From NCBI GenBank assembly GCA_023442215.1, contig JAEZMP010000423.1, forward strand, positions 1 through 10,006: 10,006 nt of DNA. Reading direction: 5' to 3'. A model generated the notes under the pieces. It was not told the origin of the DNA. It did no database searches and saw nothing but the letters and a program-made list of their open reading frames with translations. A program made the translations under genes and the position numbers. This DNA comes from Pseudomonadota bacterium. GTDB taxonomy: Bacteria; Pseudomonadota; Alphaproteobacteria; Rhizobiales; Segnochrobactraceae. Shown here piece by piece: positions 1-10,006 of the stretch. Position 1 is the stretch's first letter. Each line of letters begins with the position of its first letter.

Positions 1-133
1 GCCCGCGTGCCCGCCTCCCCCTGCCCGGCACCGGCCTCGATGGTCGATCCGATCGCGGGATGAGCGGACACGGACGAAACGCTGACTTCGAAACTGGCCC
101 GGCGCCTGTCGCCGACGCTGGAATGATGGGCAA

Positions 134-153
134 GGCCCTGGATCACCGGGGCC
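134..153 (+). promoter_or_regulatory. Hairpin in the gltB leader
   Basis: An 8-bp stem (134-141 with 146-153, one T-G wobble) closes a four-base loop, ATCA. It lies 8 bases upstream of the gltB Shine-Dalgarno sequence. No T-run follows, so it is not an intrinsic terminator. It could influence ribosome access or leader stability, but that is inference. The rest of 1-133 shows no convincing gene: the only open frame with a start is a 32-codon one (60-158), in the same frame as gltB and closed by TAG at 156-158, with no clear ribosome binding site. I also found no convincing sigma-70 or sigma-54 promoter or NtrC-type dyad in these 176 bases. Confidence 0.4.
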
Positions 154-161
154 GCTAGTGT

Positions 162-167
162 AGGGAG
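162..167 (+). promoter_or_regulatory. Ribosome binding site of gltB
   Basis: AGGGAG stands nine bases before the ATG at 177. The next in-frame ATG (198) has a poorer, less well-placed purine stretch, so this site decides the start at 177. Confidence 0.6.
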
Positions 168-176
168 CTCGCGACG

Positions 177-4928
<4,752 letters not shown>

Positions 4929-4935
4929 TCCGGCG

Positions 4936-4958
4936 CGCCGCCCCTTCGCGGGGCGGCG
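4936..4958 (+). other. Hairpin after gltB stop
   Basis: A perfect 9-bp GC-only stem (4936-4944 with 4950-4958) closes a TTCGC loop eight bases after the gltB stop codon. The following bases are GGCCATTCCCC with no T-run, so it is a poor intrinsic terminator. A role in protecting the gltB message end, or in partial attenuation between gltB and gltD, is inference. Confidence 0.5.
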
Positions 4959-4978
4959 GCCATTCCCCGATATCGTCC

Positions 4979-5013
4979 GATGGGCCTGCCGGCGCCTGAG
5001 CGCCGCGCCCATC
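4979..5013 (+). other. Two-tier stem-loop in the gltB-gltD gap
   Basis: An outer 7-bp stem (GATGGGC 4979-4985 with GCCCATC 5007-5013) encloses an inner 5-bp stem (GGCGC 4991-4995 with GCGCC 5000-5004, loop CTGA). An asymmetric internal loop of five and two bases separates the two tiers. It is the second of three structures in this gap. Function unknown. Confidence 0.45.
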
Positions 5014-5032
5014 GCTTCGGCTGGGGCACGAT

Positions 5033-5059
5033 CGGCAGGAACGAGGGCTCGTCCTGCCG
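5033..5059 (+). other. Third hairpin upstream of gltD
   Basis: An 8-bp stem (CGGCAGGA 5033-5040 with TCCTGCCG 5052-5059) is extended, past one bulged A, by a 3-bp stem (5042-5044 with 5049-5051) and a GGGC loop. It ends 48 bases before the gltD ATG, and there is no T-run after it. It belongs to the untranslated RNA between gltB and gltD if the two genes are cotranscribed. Confidence 0.45.
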
Positions 5060-5107
5060 CCTCGCGTCCGAGCGCACGAGACAAGACCTCAGAAAGAGCG
5101 GGTTTTC

Positions 5108-6541
5108 ATGGGCAAGGTCACTGGCTTTCTCGAGATCGACCGGCAGGATCAGAAGTACCAGCCGGCGGCCGACCGCATCCGCCACTATCGCGAGTTCACG
5201 GTTCCCCTGCCGACGGCCGAGGTCGAGCGCCAGGCGGCGCGCTGCATGGATTGCGGCATTCCGTTCTGCCATGGGCCGACCGGCTGCCCGGTTCACAACC
5301 AGATCCCCGACTGGAACGACCTGGTGTTCTCCGGCGAGTGGGAAGAGGCGATCCGCAACCTCCACACCACCAACAACTTCCCCGAATTCACCGGCCGCAT
5401 CTGCCCGGCGCCGTGCGAGGAAGCCTGCACGCTCAACCTCGAAAACGTGCCGGTCGCCATCAAGACGGTCGAGCAGGCCATCGTCGACAACGCGTGGACG
5501 AACGGCTGGATCAAGCCGGAGATCGCCGCGGCAAAGACGGGCAAGCGCATCGCGATCGTCGGCTCCGGCCCGGCGGGCCTCGCAGCCGCCCAGCAGTTGG
5601 CGCGCGTCGGTCACGACGTCCACGTCTACGAGAAGCAGGCGAAGGCCGGCGGCCTGCTGCGCTACGGCATTCCCGACTTCAAGATGGAGAAGCACCACAT
5701 CGACCGCCGCGTGAAGCAGATGGAGGCGGAAGGCGTGGTGTTCCACTACGGCGTCAACATCGGCGTGACCCGCACCCTCGACAGCCTGATCGAGGAACAC
5801 GACGCGGTGCTGCTCTGCGCCGGTGCCGAGCGTCCGCGCGAGGCTGGCATTCCCGGTTCGGATCTGAAGGGCGTGCACCATGCGATGCCCTATCTCATCC
5901 AGCAGAATCGGCGGGTCGGCGGCGAATCCATCGGCGCCGAGGCGCCTGTGGTGGCGGCCGGCAAGCATGTCGTCGTGGTCGGCGGCGGCGATACCGCCTC
6001 GGACTGCGTCGGCACCTCGTTCCGCCCGGGCGCGGTGCGGGTGACCCAGCTCGACATCCGCCCGACGCCGCCGGTGATGGAAGACAAGCTCAAGGTGTGG
6101 CCCTACTGGCCGACCAAGTTCCGCACCTCGTCCAGCCAGGCCGAAGGCGCGGAGCGCGAGTTCTCGGCCGCGACCCTCGGCTTCAAGGGCGACCGCAACG
6201 GCAACGTCACCCACGTGCAGTGCGCTCGGGTGGACGAGCGCCGGCGTCCGATTCCCGGCACGGAGTTCGAGATCCGCGCCGACCTCGTCATGATCGCCAT
6301 CGGCTTCGCCGGTCCGACGCTCGATACCTTCGTCGCCGAGGCGAACGACCGGCTCGAGCTCGACGCCCGCACCAACGTCAAGGCCGACACCGAGAGCTAC
6401 CGCACCTCGGTCGACAAGCTGTTCGCGGCCGGCGACGTGCGCCGTGGCCAGTCCCTGGTCGTGTGGGCGATCCGCGAAGGCCGTCAGGCCGCCCGCGCCA
6501 TCGACCTGCATCTGATGGGCGAGACCACCCTGCCCCGCTGA
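5108..6541 (+). CDS. gltD: Glutamate synthase (NADPH) small subunit
   Basis: Small (beta) subunit of glutamate synthase, the flavoprotein that oxidises NADPH and passes electrons through Fe-S clusters to the FMN site of GltB. The 477 residues match the family's usual length. Seen in order: an N-terminal cysteine-rich region with C46, C49, C54 and C60, then C99, C103 and C107, as expected for the two 4Fe-4S clusters; an FAD-binding Rossmann motif GSGPAG at 152-157; a second nucleotide-binding motif VVGGGDTASD at 290-299 for NADPH; and a C-terminal FAD contact region with LFAAGDVRRGQS at 438-449. The ATG at 5108 follows a weak purine stretch (AGAAAGAG, 5091-5098). It begins MGKVTGFLEI, a typical N-terminus for this subunit, so the start is secure. 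The 179-base gap from gltB is long for a tight operon, but the subunits act as one complex and no terminator with a T-run separates them. Confidence 0.97.
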   Translation: MGKVTGFLEIDRQDQKYQPAADRIRHYREFTVPLPTAEVERQAARCMDCGIPFCHGPTGCPVHNQIPDWNDLVFSGEWEEAIRNLHTTNNFPEFTGRICPAPCEEACTLNLENVPVAIKTVEQAIVDNAWTNGWIKPEIAAAKTGKRIAIVGSGPAGLAAAQQLARVGHDVHVYEKQAKAGGLLRYGIPDFKMEKHHIDRRVKQMEAEGVVFHYGVNIGVTRTLDSLIEEHDAVLLCAGAERPREAGIPGSDLKGVHHAMPYLIQQNRRVGGESIGAEAPVVAAGKHVVVVGGGDTASDCVGTSFRPGAVRVTQLDIRPTPPVMEDKLKVWPYWPTKFRTSSSQAEGAEREFSAATLGFKGDRNGNVTHVQCARVDERRRPIPGTEFEIRADLVMIAIGFAGPTLDTFVAEANDRLELDARTNVKADTESYRTSVDKLFAAGDVRRGQSLVVWAIREGRQAARAIDLHLMGETTLPR

Positions 6542-6569
6542 CGACAGTCGCCGCAGCAACAAACGAACA

Positions 6570-6610
6570 GGGCGCCGGATCCTTGGGGATCCGGCGCCCT
6601 TTCGATTCTT
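6570..6610 (+). terminator. Intrinsic terminator of gltBD, probably bidirectional
   Basis: A perfect 13-bp stem (6570-6582 with 6587-6599) closes a TTGG loop and is followed by TTTCGATTCTT. It starts 29 bases after the gltD stop. On the minus strand the same stem is followed by TGTTCGTTTGTT, also T-rich. It can therefore serve the convergent decarboxylase gene, whose stop lies about 100 bases away. Confidence 0.9.
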
Positions 6611-6634
6611 GGATGGCGGTTCGTGGAAGCCGCG

Positions 6635-6669
6635 AGAGCGATTTCTTATCGATCTGATGAAAGCGCTCT
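6635..6669. repeat. AT-richer imperfect palindrome, possible dispersed repeat
   Basis: AGAGCG (6635-6640) pairs with CGCTCT (6664-6669). Past one A-G mismatch, TTTC (6642-6645) pairs with GAAA (6659-6662), and past a TT bulge, ATC (6648-6650) pairs with GAT (6656-6658). The element is clearly richer in A and T than the flanking genes and sits in a convergent intergenic gap. These traits fit the small palindromic elements scattered between genes in many Rhizobiales genomes. Only one copy is visible here, so the repeat status is inferred. Confidence 0.35.
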
Positions 6670-6707
6670 AGGTGACAGGCGTCCTGGCCGCTCCGCCGCA
6701 TCCGGCC

Positions 6708-8459
6708 TCAACGGACATAGACATCCGCCGAGATCGGAATCTCGATCACGTTCGGCTGTTCCGATGCGATGCCGGCTTCCACCAGCGCGGCGATATCCGA
6801 GACGCGCTCCGCCCGGCGGGCGGGCAGGCCGAAGGCGTGCGCCAGCGCCATGTAGTCGACCGGCGGATCGACGATATCCATCGCGATGAAACGGTTGGAC
6901 CGGGTCGAGTTGTAGTGCGACTGGCCGCGCTGGAAGTTCTTCAGGACGTTGTATTCGCGATTGTTCATCACGACGAACGTCACCGGCAGCTTCTCGTGGG
7001 CGGCGGTCCAGAGCGCCTGGGGCGAATAGAGGGCGGCACCGTCACCGACGAGGCAGACCACCGGCGCGCGGCCGTAGCCGAGCGAAAAGCCGACCGAGGC
7101 GGGCATGCCCCAGCCGAGCACGCCACCGCGCAGGAAGGAATATTGCCGCGCCGAATCCGAATGCAGCAGGCTGCGGACGTGGGAGGAGGTCGCGACCGCC
7201 TCGTCGACGATGGCGACCCGCGAGCCGATCGCCCGCACCACCTCGTGGGCCGCGACCAGCGGCGTCGTCACCGGCGCATCCATTTCGCTGCGCGCCTGCG
7301 CCTCGATCCCGCGCCGCCGTCCTTCGCGCTCCGCCCGCGCGGCCTCAAGGCGCTTGCCGCGTTCAGCGGCGGTCGCGGCGACCTTCCGGCGCACCAGAGG
7401 ATTCAGCACCTGCAGAGAGGCCTTGATGTCGCCCCAGACCGACAGCCGCGTCTCGTAGGTGCGCCCGAGATCGCGCACGTCGGAGGAGAGCTGCAGCACC
7501 TCGCAGGTCTCCGGCACCGCCGGGCCTTCGGTGTAGAGGATGGTGATCAGCGACTTGCCGCCAAGGGCGAACACGCAGTCATAGTCGGAGAGCCGCTTGT
7601 TGATGTCCGTCGCCTTGGTCGGCATGTTGCCGGCCCAGAGCGGATGGGAGGTCGGGAACGGGATGCGCGCCGGCCACGACGAGCCGTAGACCGGAACGCC
7701 CAGGATTTCCGCGATCTCCACCGCCTCCGCCGCGGCGTCGCTGGTGTCGATCTCGTCGCCGGCGATCATGACAAGGCGCCCGACCGGCACGGCGGCGAGG
7801 ATATCGGCCAGTTCCTCCAGCGAGCCCGCCACCGCACGCCGGTCGATGCGAGACTGCCGGAGCGTGCTGACGGTCGTCTTCTCCTCCATCACGTCCATCG
7901 GCAGCGACAGGAACACGCCGCCCGCCGGCGCGGCATTGCAGTCGTGGAACGCGCGGCGCACCAGCACCGGAATCTGCGCTGCGCTCGCCACCTCCTGCGC
8001 CCACTTCACGTTGGGACGTGCGATGGCAACGAGGTCGCCGAACAGGAGCGGATCGGTGACGGTATGGCGGGAGTCCTGCTGGCCGGCCGTGATCACCAGC
8101 GGCGTGTTGGCGACGCCGGCATTGATGATGCAGCCGAGCGCATGACCGAGACCGCCCGCGGTATGGAGATTGACGAAGCCCGGTCGGCGCGCGGCCTGGG
8201 CGTAGCCGTCGGCCATGGCGACGACACTCGCCTCCTGAAGGCCCCAGATGTACTGAATCTGTGGCTTCGAAAGCAGCGCATCCATCAGCGGCAGTTCGGT
8301 CGTGCCGGGATTGCCGAAGACGTACTCCACCCCCTCGCTGTCGAGCACCTCGAGCAGAACGTCGGCGCCGCGGCGCTCCGCCAGCCCGTCCGGGGTCGAT
8401 ATGTCGACGGCCGGAACCCCGCTCGTTCGCTGCGCGCCGGAAGAGCCGTTCTGCGTCAT
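6708..8459 (-). CDS. Thiamine-diphosphate-dependent decarboxylase, benzoylformate decarboxylase-like
   Basis: A three-domain ThDP enzyme of the pyruvate/benzoylformate decarboxylase and acetolactate synthase superfamily, probably a cytoplasmic 2-keto acid decarboxylase. Seen in the 583 residues: an N-terminal pyrimidine-binding domain with FGNPGTTELP (48-57), the cofactor-activating glutamate E76 in LQEA, and H99 in NLHT; a central domain with H272 in SHPLWAG, which I align by eye with the second active-site histidine of benzoylformate decarboxylase; an Arg/Glu/Ala-rich linker at about 357-395; and a C-terminal diphosphate/Mg-binding domain with GDG at 472-474 and NN at 499-500. The family serine after GNPG is a threonine here (T53). 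The substrate cannot be read from the sequence, and annotation as acetolactate synthase-like is an alternative. An upstream in-frame ATG (8513) would add 18 residues but lacks a ribosome site, whereas ATG 8459 has AGGGGA six bases upstream. It is probably monocistronic, with terminators on both sides. Confidence 0.88.
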   Translation of the reverse strand: MTQNGSSGAQRTSGVPAVDISTPDGLAERRGADVLLEVLDSEGVEYVFGNPGTTELPLMDALLSKPQIQYIWGLQEASVVAMADGYAQAARRPGFVNLHTAGGLGHALGCIINAGVANTPLVITAGQQDSRHTVTDPLLFGDLVAIARPNVKWAQEVASAAQIPVLVRRAFHDCNAAPAGGVFLSLPMDVMEEKTTVSTLRQSRIDRRAVAGSLEELADILAAVPVGRLVMIAGDEIDTSDAAAEAVEIAEILGVPVYGSSWPARIPFPTSHPLWAGNMPTKATDINKRLSDYDCVFALGGKSLITILYTEGPAVPETCEVLQLSSDVRDLGRTYETRLSVWGDIKASLQVLNPLVRRKVAATAAERGKRLEAARAEREGRRRGIEAQARSEMDAPVTTPLVAAHEVVRAIGSRVAIVDEAVATSSHVRSLLHSDSARQYSFLRGGVLGWGMPASVGFSLGYGRAPVVCLVGDGAALYSPQALWTAAHEKLPVTFVVMNNREYNVLKNFQRGQSHYNSTRSNRFIAMDIVDPPVDYMALAHAFGLPARRAERVSDIAALVEAGIASEQPNVIEIPISADVYVR

Positions 8460-8465
8460 GTCTCG

Positions 8466-8471
8466 TCCCCT
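8466..8471 (-). promoter_or_regulatory. Ribosome binding site deciding the decarboxylase start
   Basis: AGGGGA on the minus strand, six bases before the ATG at 8459. The alternative ATG at 8513 has no comparable purine stretch. I could not identify a convincing -35/-10 pair in 8472-8560, although the terminator upstream implies a promoter there. Confidence 0.6.
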
Positions 8472-8560
8472 GCTTGGACCCCGCGTGGATGATAACGGGC
8501 CTAGCGCCGGCATGCGTGCAAATTGCGACGCCAGCCCGTGATCGCCGCGCGAGCAGGAGG

Positions 8561-8600
8561 ACCAAACGGAAACGCCGCGGACAGGGCCCCATCCGCGGCG
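8561..8600 (-). terminator. Intrinsic terminator of the transglycosylase gene
   Basis: Read on the minus strand, a perfect 9-bp GC-rich stem (8592-8600 with 8573-8581) closes a ten-base loop and is followed directly by TTTCCGTTTGG. It begins 38 bases after the transglycosylase stop. The T-tract is interrupted, so termination may be partial. It separates the transglycosylase from the downstream decarboxylase gene. Confidence 0.7.
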
Positions 8601-8638
8601 CAGTGAACCGTTTACGGCTTATGAGTGCGCCAGGGGCC

Positions 8639-9931
8639 TCAGCCGCCGAGGCGCGCGAGCAGTTCCACGGTGGGATAGCCGTCAGGCGGCAGCCCGGCGG
8701 AAAGCTGGTAGGCGCGCACCGCGTCGCGGGTGCCGGGGCCGATCTTTCCGTCGATGGCACCGACAGGGAAGCCGCGTGCCGTCAGCACCTGCTGGAGCTT
8801 CACGATCTGGTCGCGGGACAAGGGATGGGCATCGACCGGCCAGGGCGTGCGGAACGGGGGCACGCCGACGATGCGGTCGGCGAGGTAGCCAACGGCGATC
8901 GCATATGACGTCGAGTTGTTGTAGCGCTTGATGACGTCGAAATTGACCAGCGTCAGGAACGCGGGGCCGCGGGCGCCGGCGGGCAGGATCAGCTTCGCCT
9001 TGTCGGTGCCGCGCGGGAACGGCCGCGCGCCGGTACGGCGCACGCCGAGCTTCGCCCAGTCCGAAATCGGCCGCCACGTCTTCTCGTCGGCGAGGGCGAG
9101 GTTGAAGCCACGCGGCAACTCCACCTCGTAACCCCATGTTTCTCCGGGACGCCAGCCATTCTTGGCGAGCAGGTTGGCCGCCGTCGCAAGCGCATCGGGA
9201 ACGGACGTCCAGATGTTGCGCTTACCGTCGCCATCCATGTCGACGGCATATTGCAGGAAGCTCGTCGGAATGAACTGGGTGTGCCCCATGGCCCCCGCCC
9301 AAGACCCGGTGAGGCCGCGCGGGGCGACGTCGTGGTCCTGCAGGATGGTCAGCGCAGCGATCAGCTGGGACCGGCCGAAATCGGTGCGCGGCCCGCCAGC
9401 ATAGGCAAGCGTCGCGAGCGAGCGGACCACGCTGCGAACGATCTTCGGGTTTTCCAGAACGGCGCCATAGGAGGTTTCGACACCCCAGATCGCCACGAGG
9501 ATCTGCGGCTCGACGCCGAATCGCGTCGCGATCCGGTCGAGCCAGGGCTTCCACTGCGCGAACTTGCGGCGACCTTCGTTGACGCGGGCATCGCTCACGG
9601 CGCTCGCAAGATATTCGCCCACCGACTTGGTGAACTCAGGCTGCTTGGCATTGAGCCTCAGCACATCCGGGTCCGGCCGGTCCACGCCCGCGAAGGCGGC
9701 GTTGTAGGTTTCGGCGGAAATGCCATTGGCCTTAGCAGTCGGCCAGAACTGCTTGATCCAGTTCACGAAGCCGGGATCGGCCGCGGCAGACGCGGGCTGC
9801 GGCGCGGCAACGGCGAGAAGCAGGACGGCGAGCGCAGCGACGAGAAGACCGGCGAAGCCGGGCCGAGCCGTCTCGGGGGAGCGCCACGCGGCATGGTCAG
9901 GATCGCGAACGGTGATCGCGGCGGCGGTCAT
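8639..9931 (-). CDS. Secreted lytic murein transglycosylase, MltB-type, with peptidoglycan-binding domain
   Basis: Cleaves the MurNAc-GlcNAc bond of peptidoglycan to leave 1,6-anhydro ends, acting in the periplasm during wall remodelling. Seen in the 430 residues: a signal peptide with a hydrophobic core at about 26-44 and a likely cut after PASA near residue 49; an SLT_2/MltB catalytic domain at about 53-355, with the catalytic glutamate E152 in IWGVETSYG, GAMGHTQFIPTSF at 213-225, and an Asp-rich DMDGDG loop (231-236) resembling the family's calcium site; and a C-terminal PG_binding_1 domain at about 374-427 with DGKIGPGTRDAV. There is no lipobox cysteine, so it is soluble or wall-bound rather than a lipoprotein like E. 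coli MltB. The start at 9931 is chosen because GAGGAG lies close upstream; an ATG at 9946 would add five residues but overlaps that site. The upstream promoter region is cut by the window edge. Confidence 0.94.
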   Translation of the reverse strand: MTAAAITVRDPDHAAWRSPETARPGFAGLLVAALAVLLLAVAAPQPASAAADPGFVNWIKQFWPTAKANGISAETYNAAFAGVDRPDPDVLRLNAKQPEFTKSVGEYLASAVSDARVNEGRRKFAQWKPWLDRIATRFGVEPQILVAIWGVETSYGAVLENPKIVRSVVRSLATLAYAGGPRTDFGRSQLIAALTILQDHDVAPRGLTGSWAGAMGHTQFIPTSFLQYAVDMDGDGKRNIWTSVPDALATAANLLAKNGWRPGETWGYEVELPRGFNLALADEKTWRPISDWAKLGVRRTGARPFPRGTDKAKLILPAGARGPAFLTLVNFDVIKRYNNSTSYAIAVGYLADRIVGVPPFRTPWPVDAHPLSRDQIVKLQQVLTARGFPVGAIDGKIGPGTRDAVRAYQLSAGLPPDGYPTVELLARLGG

Positions 9932-9937
9932 GGCGGC

Positions 9938-9944
9938 TCTCCTC
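9938..9944 (-). promoter_or_regulatory. Ribosome binding site deciding the transglycosylase start
   Basis: GAGGAGA on the minus strand ends six bases before the ATG at 9931. The upstream candidate ATG (9944-9946) overlaps this site's first base and has only a weak GACGAAGACGAA stretch before it. Confidence 0.65.
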
Positions 9945-9972
9945 ATTTCGTCTTCGTCCGGCTTGGCACGGC

Positions 9973-9999
9973 AACCATGCTTTAGGCGGACATGGTTAA
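9973..9999 (-). promoter_or_regulatory. Inverted repeat with a CtrA-like TTAACCAT motif
   Basis: AACCATG (9973-9979) and CATGGTT (9991-9997) form a perfect 7-bp inverted repeat with an 11-base spacer. On the minus strand the distal arm reads TTAACCAT (9992-9999), the 8-mer I recall for the alphaproteobacterial cell-cycle regulator CtrA. It lies 61-68 bases upstream of the transglycosylase start. Binding by CtrA or any other factor is inference, and no full TTAA-N7-TTAA site is present. Confidence 0.3.
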
Positions 10000-10006
10000 C
10001 GGAGCC

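Noticed and set aside
60..158. A 32-codon upstream reading frame as a gltB leader peptide gene
   Set aside because: There is no clear ribosome binding site, no run of a regulatory amino acid codon such as Gln or Glu, and no terminator/antiterminator pair. It is kept only as part of the repeat observation.
1..176. A sigma-54 promoter or NtrC site for nitrogen control of gltBD
   Set aside because: CTGGCCCGG at about 104-112 only weakly resembles the -24 element, with no TTGC at the right distance, and no TGCACC/GGTGCA dyad is present.
4980..5714. An open frame starting in the gltB-gltD gap and overlapping gltD in another frame
   Set aside because: Most of it lies within gltD, its product is Arg/Ser-rich, and its start falls inside a hairpin stem with no ribosome site.
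6672..8492. A 606-codon open frame on the plus strand opposite the decarboxylase gene
   Set aside because: It mirrors the decarboxylase codons, is rich in Arg, His and Asp, and shows no domain. It would also run through the convergent gene with no ribosome site of its own.
6708..9931. An operon of the transglycosylase and decarboxylase genes
   Set aside because: A 179-base gap with a T-rich-tailed hairpin at 8561-8600 separates them, and their functions are unrelated.

Overview
The window looks like ordinary chromosomal housekeeping DNA from a high-GC alphaproteobacterium, most likely of the Rhizobiales type. This is an inference from the strong G/C third-position bias, the form of the glutamate synthase subunits and the MltB-type transglycosylase with a C-terminal peptidoglycan-binding domain. 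I could not run a search to confirm the taxon. I see no phage, insertion sequence, CRISPR array, tRNA or rRNA, and no sign of a new multi-gene system.

Layout. Positions 1-176 are a leader without a convincing gene. It carries a GC-rich hairpin and the ribosome binding site of gltB. The large subunit (gltB, 177-4928) and small subunit (gltD, 5108-6541) of NADPH-dependent glutamate synthase follow on the plus strand. They are separated by a 179-base gap that can fold into three consecutive hairpins. A strong, probably bidirectional, intrinsic terminator (6570-6610) and an AT-richer imperfect palindrome (6635-6669) lie between gltD and a convergent gene.

On the minus strand a thiamine-diphosphate-dependent decarboxylase related to benzoylformate decarboxylase (6708-8459) is preceded, in transcription order, by a secreted lytic murein transglycosylase (8639-9931). 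An intrinsic terminator at 8561-8600 separates these two, so they are probably independent transcription units. The transglycosylase leader at the window's right edge contains a TTAACCAT sequence inside an inverted repeat, a possible CtrA-type site.

How the genes work together. GltB and GltD form one enzyme: GltD takes electrons from NADPH, and GltB uses them to turn glutamine plus 2-oxoglutarate into two glutamates. This is the second half of the GS-GOGAT ammonium assimilation route. The decarboxylase and the transglycosylase have no evident functional link to GOGAT or to each other. Long antisense reading frames across all four genes are codon-bias shadows and are not annotated.
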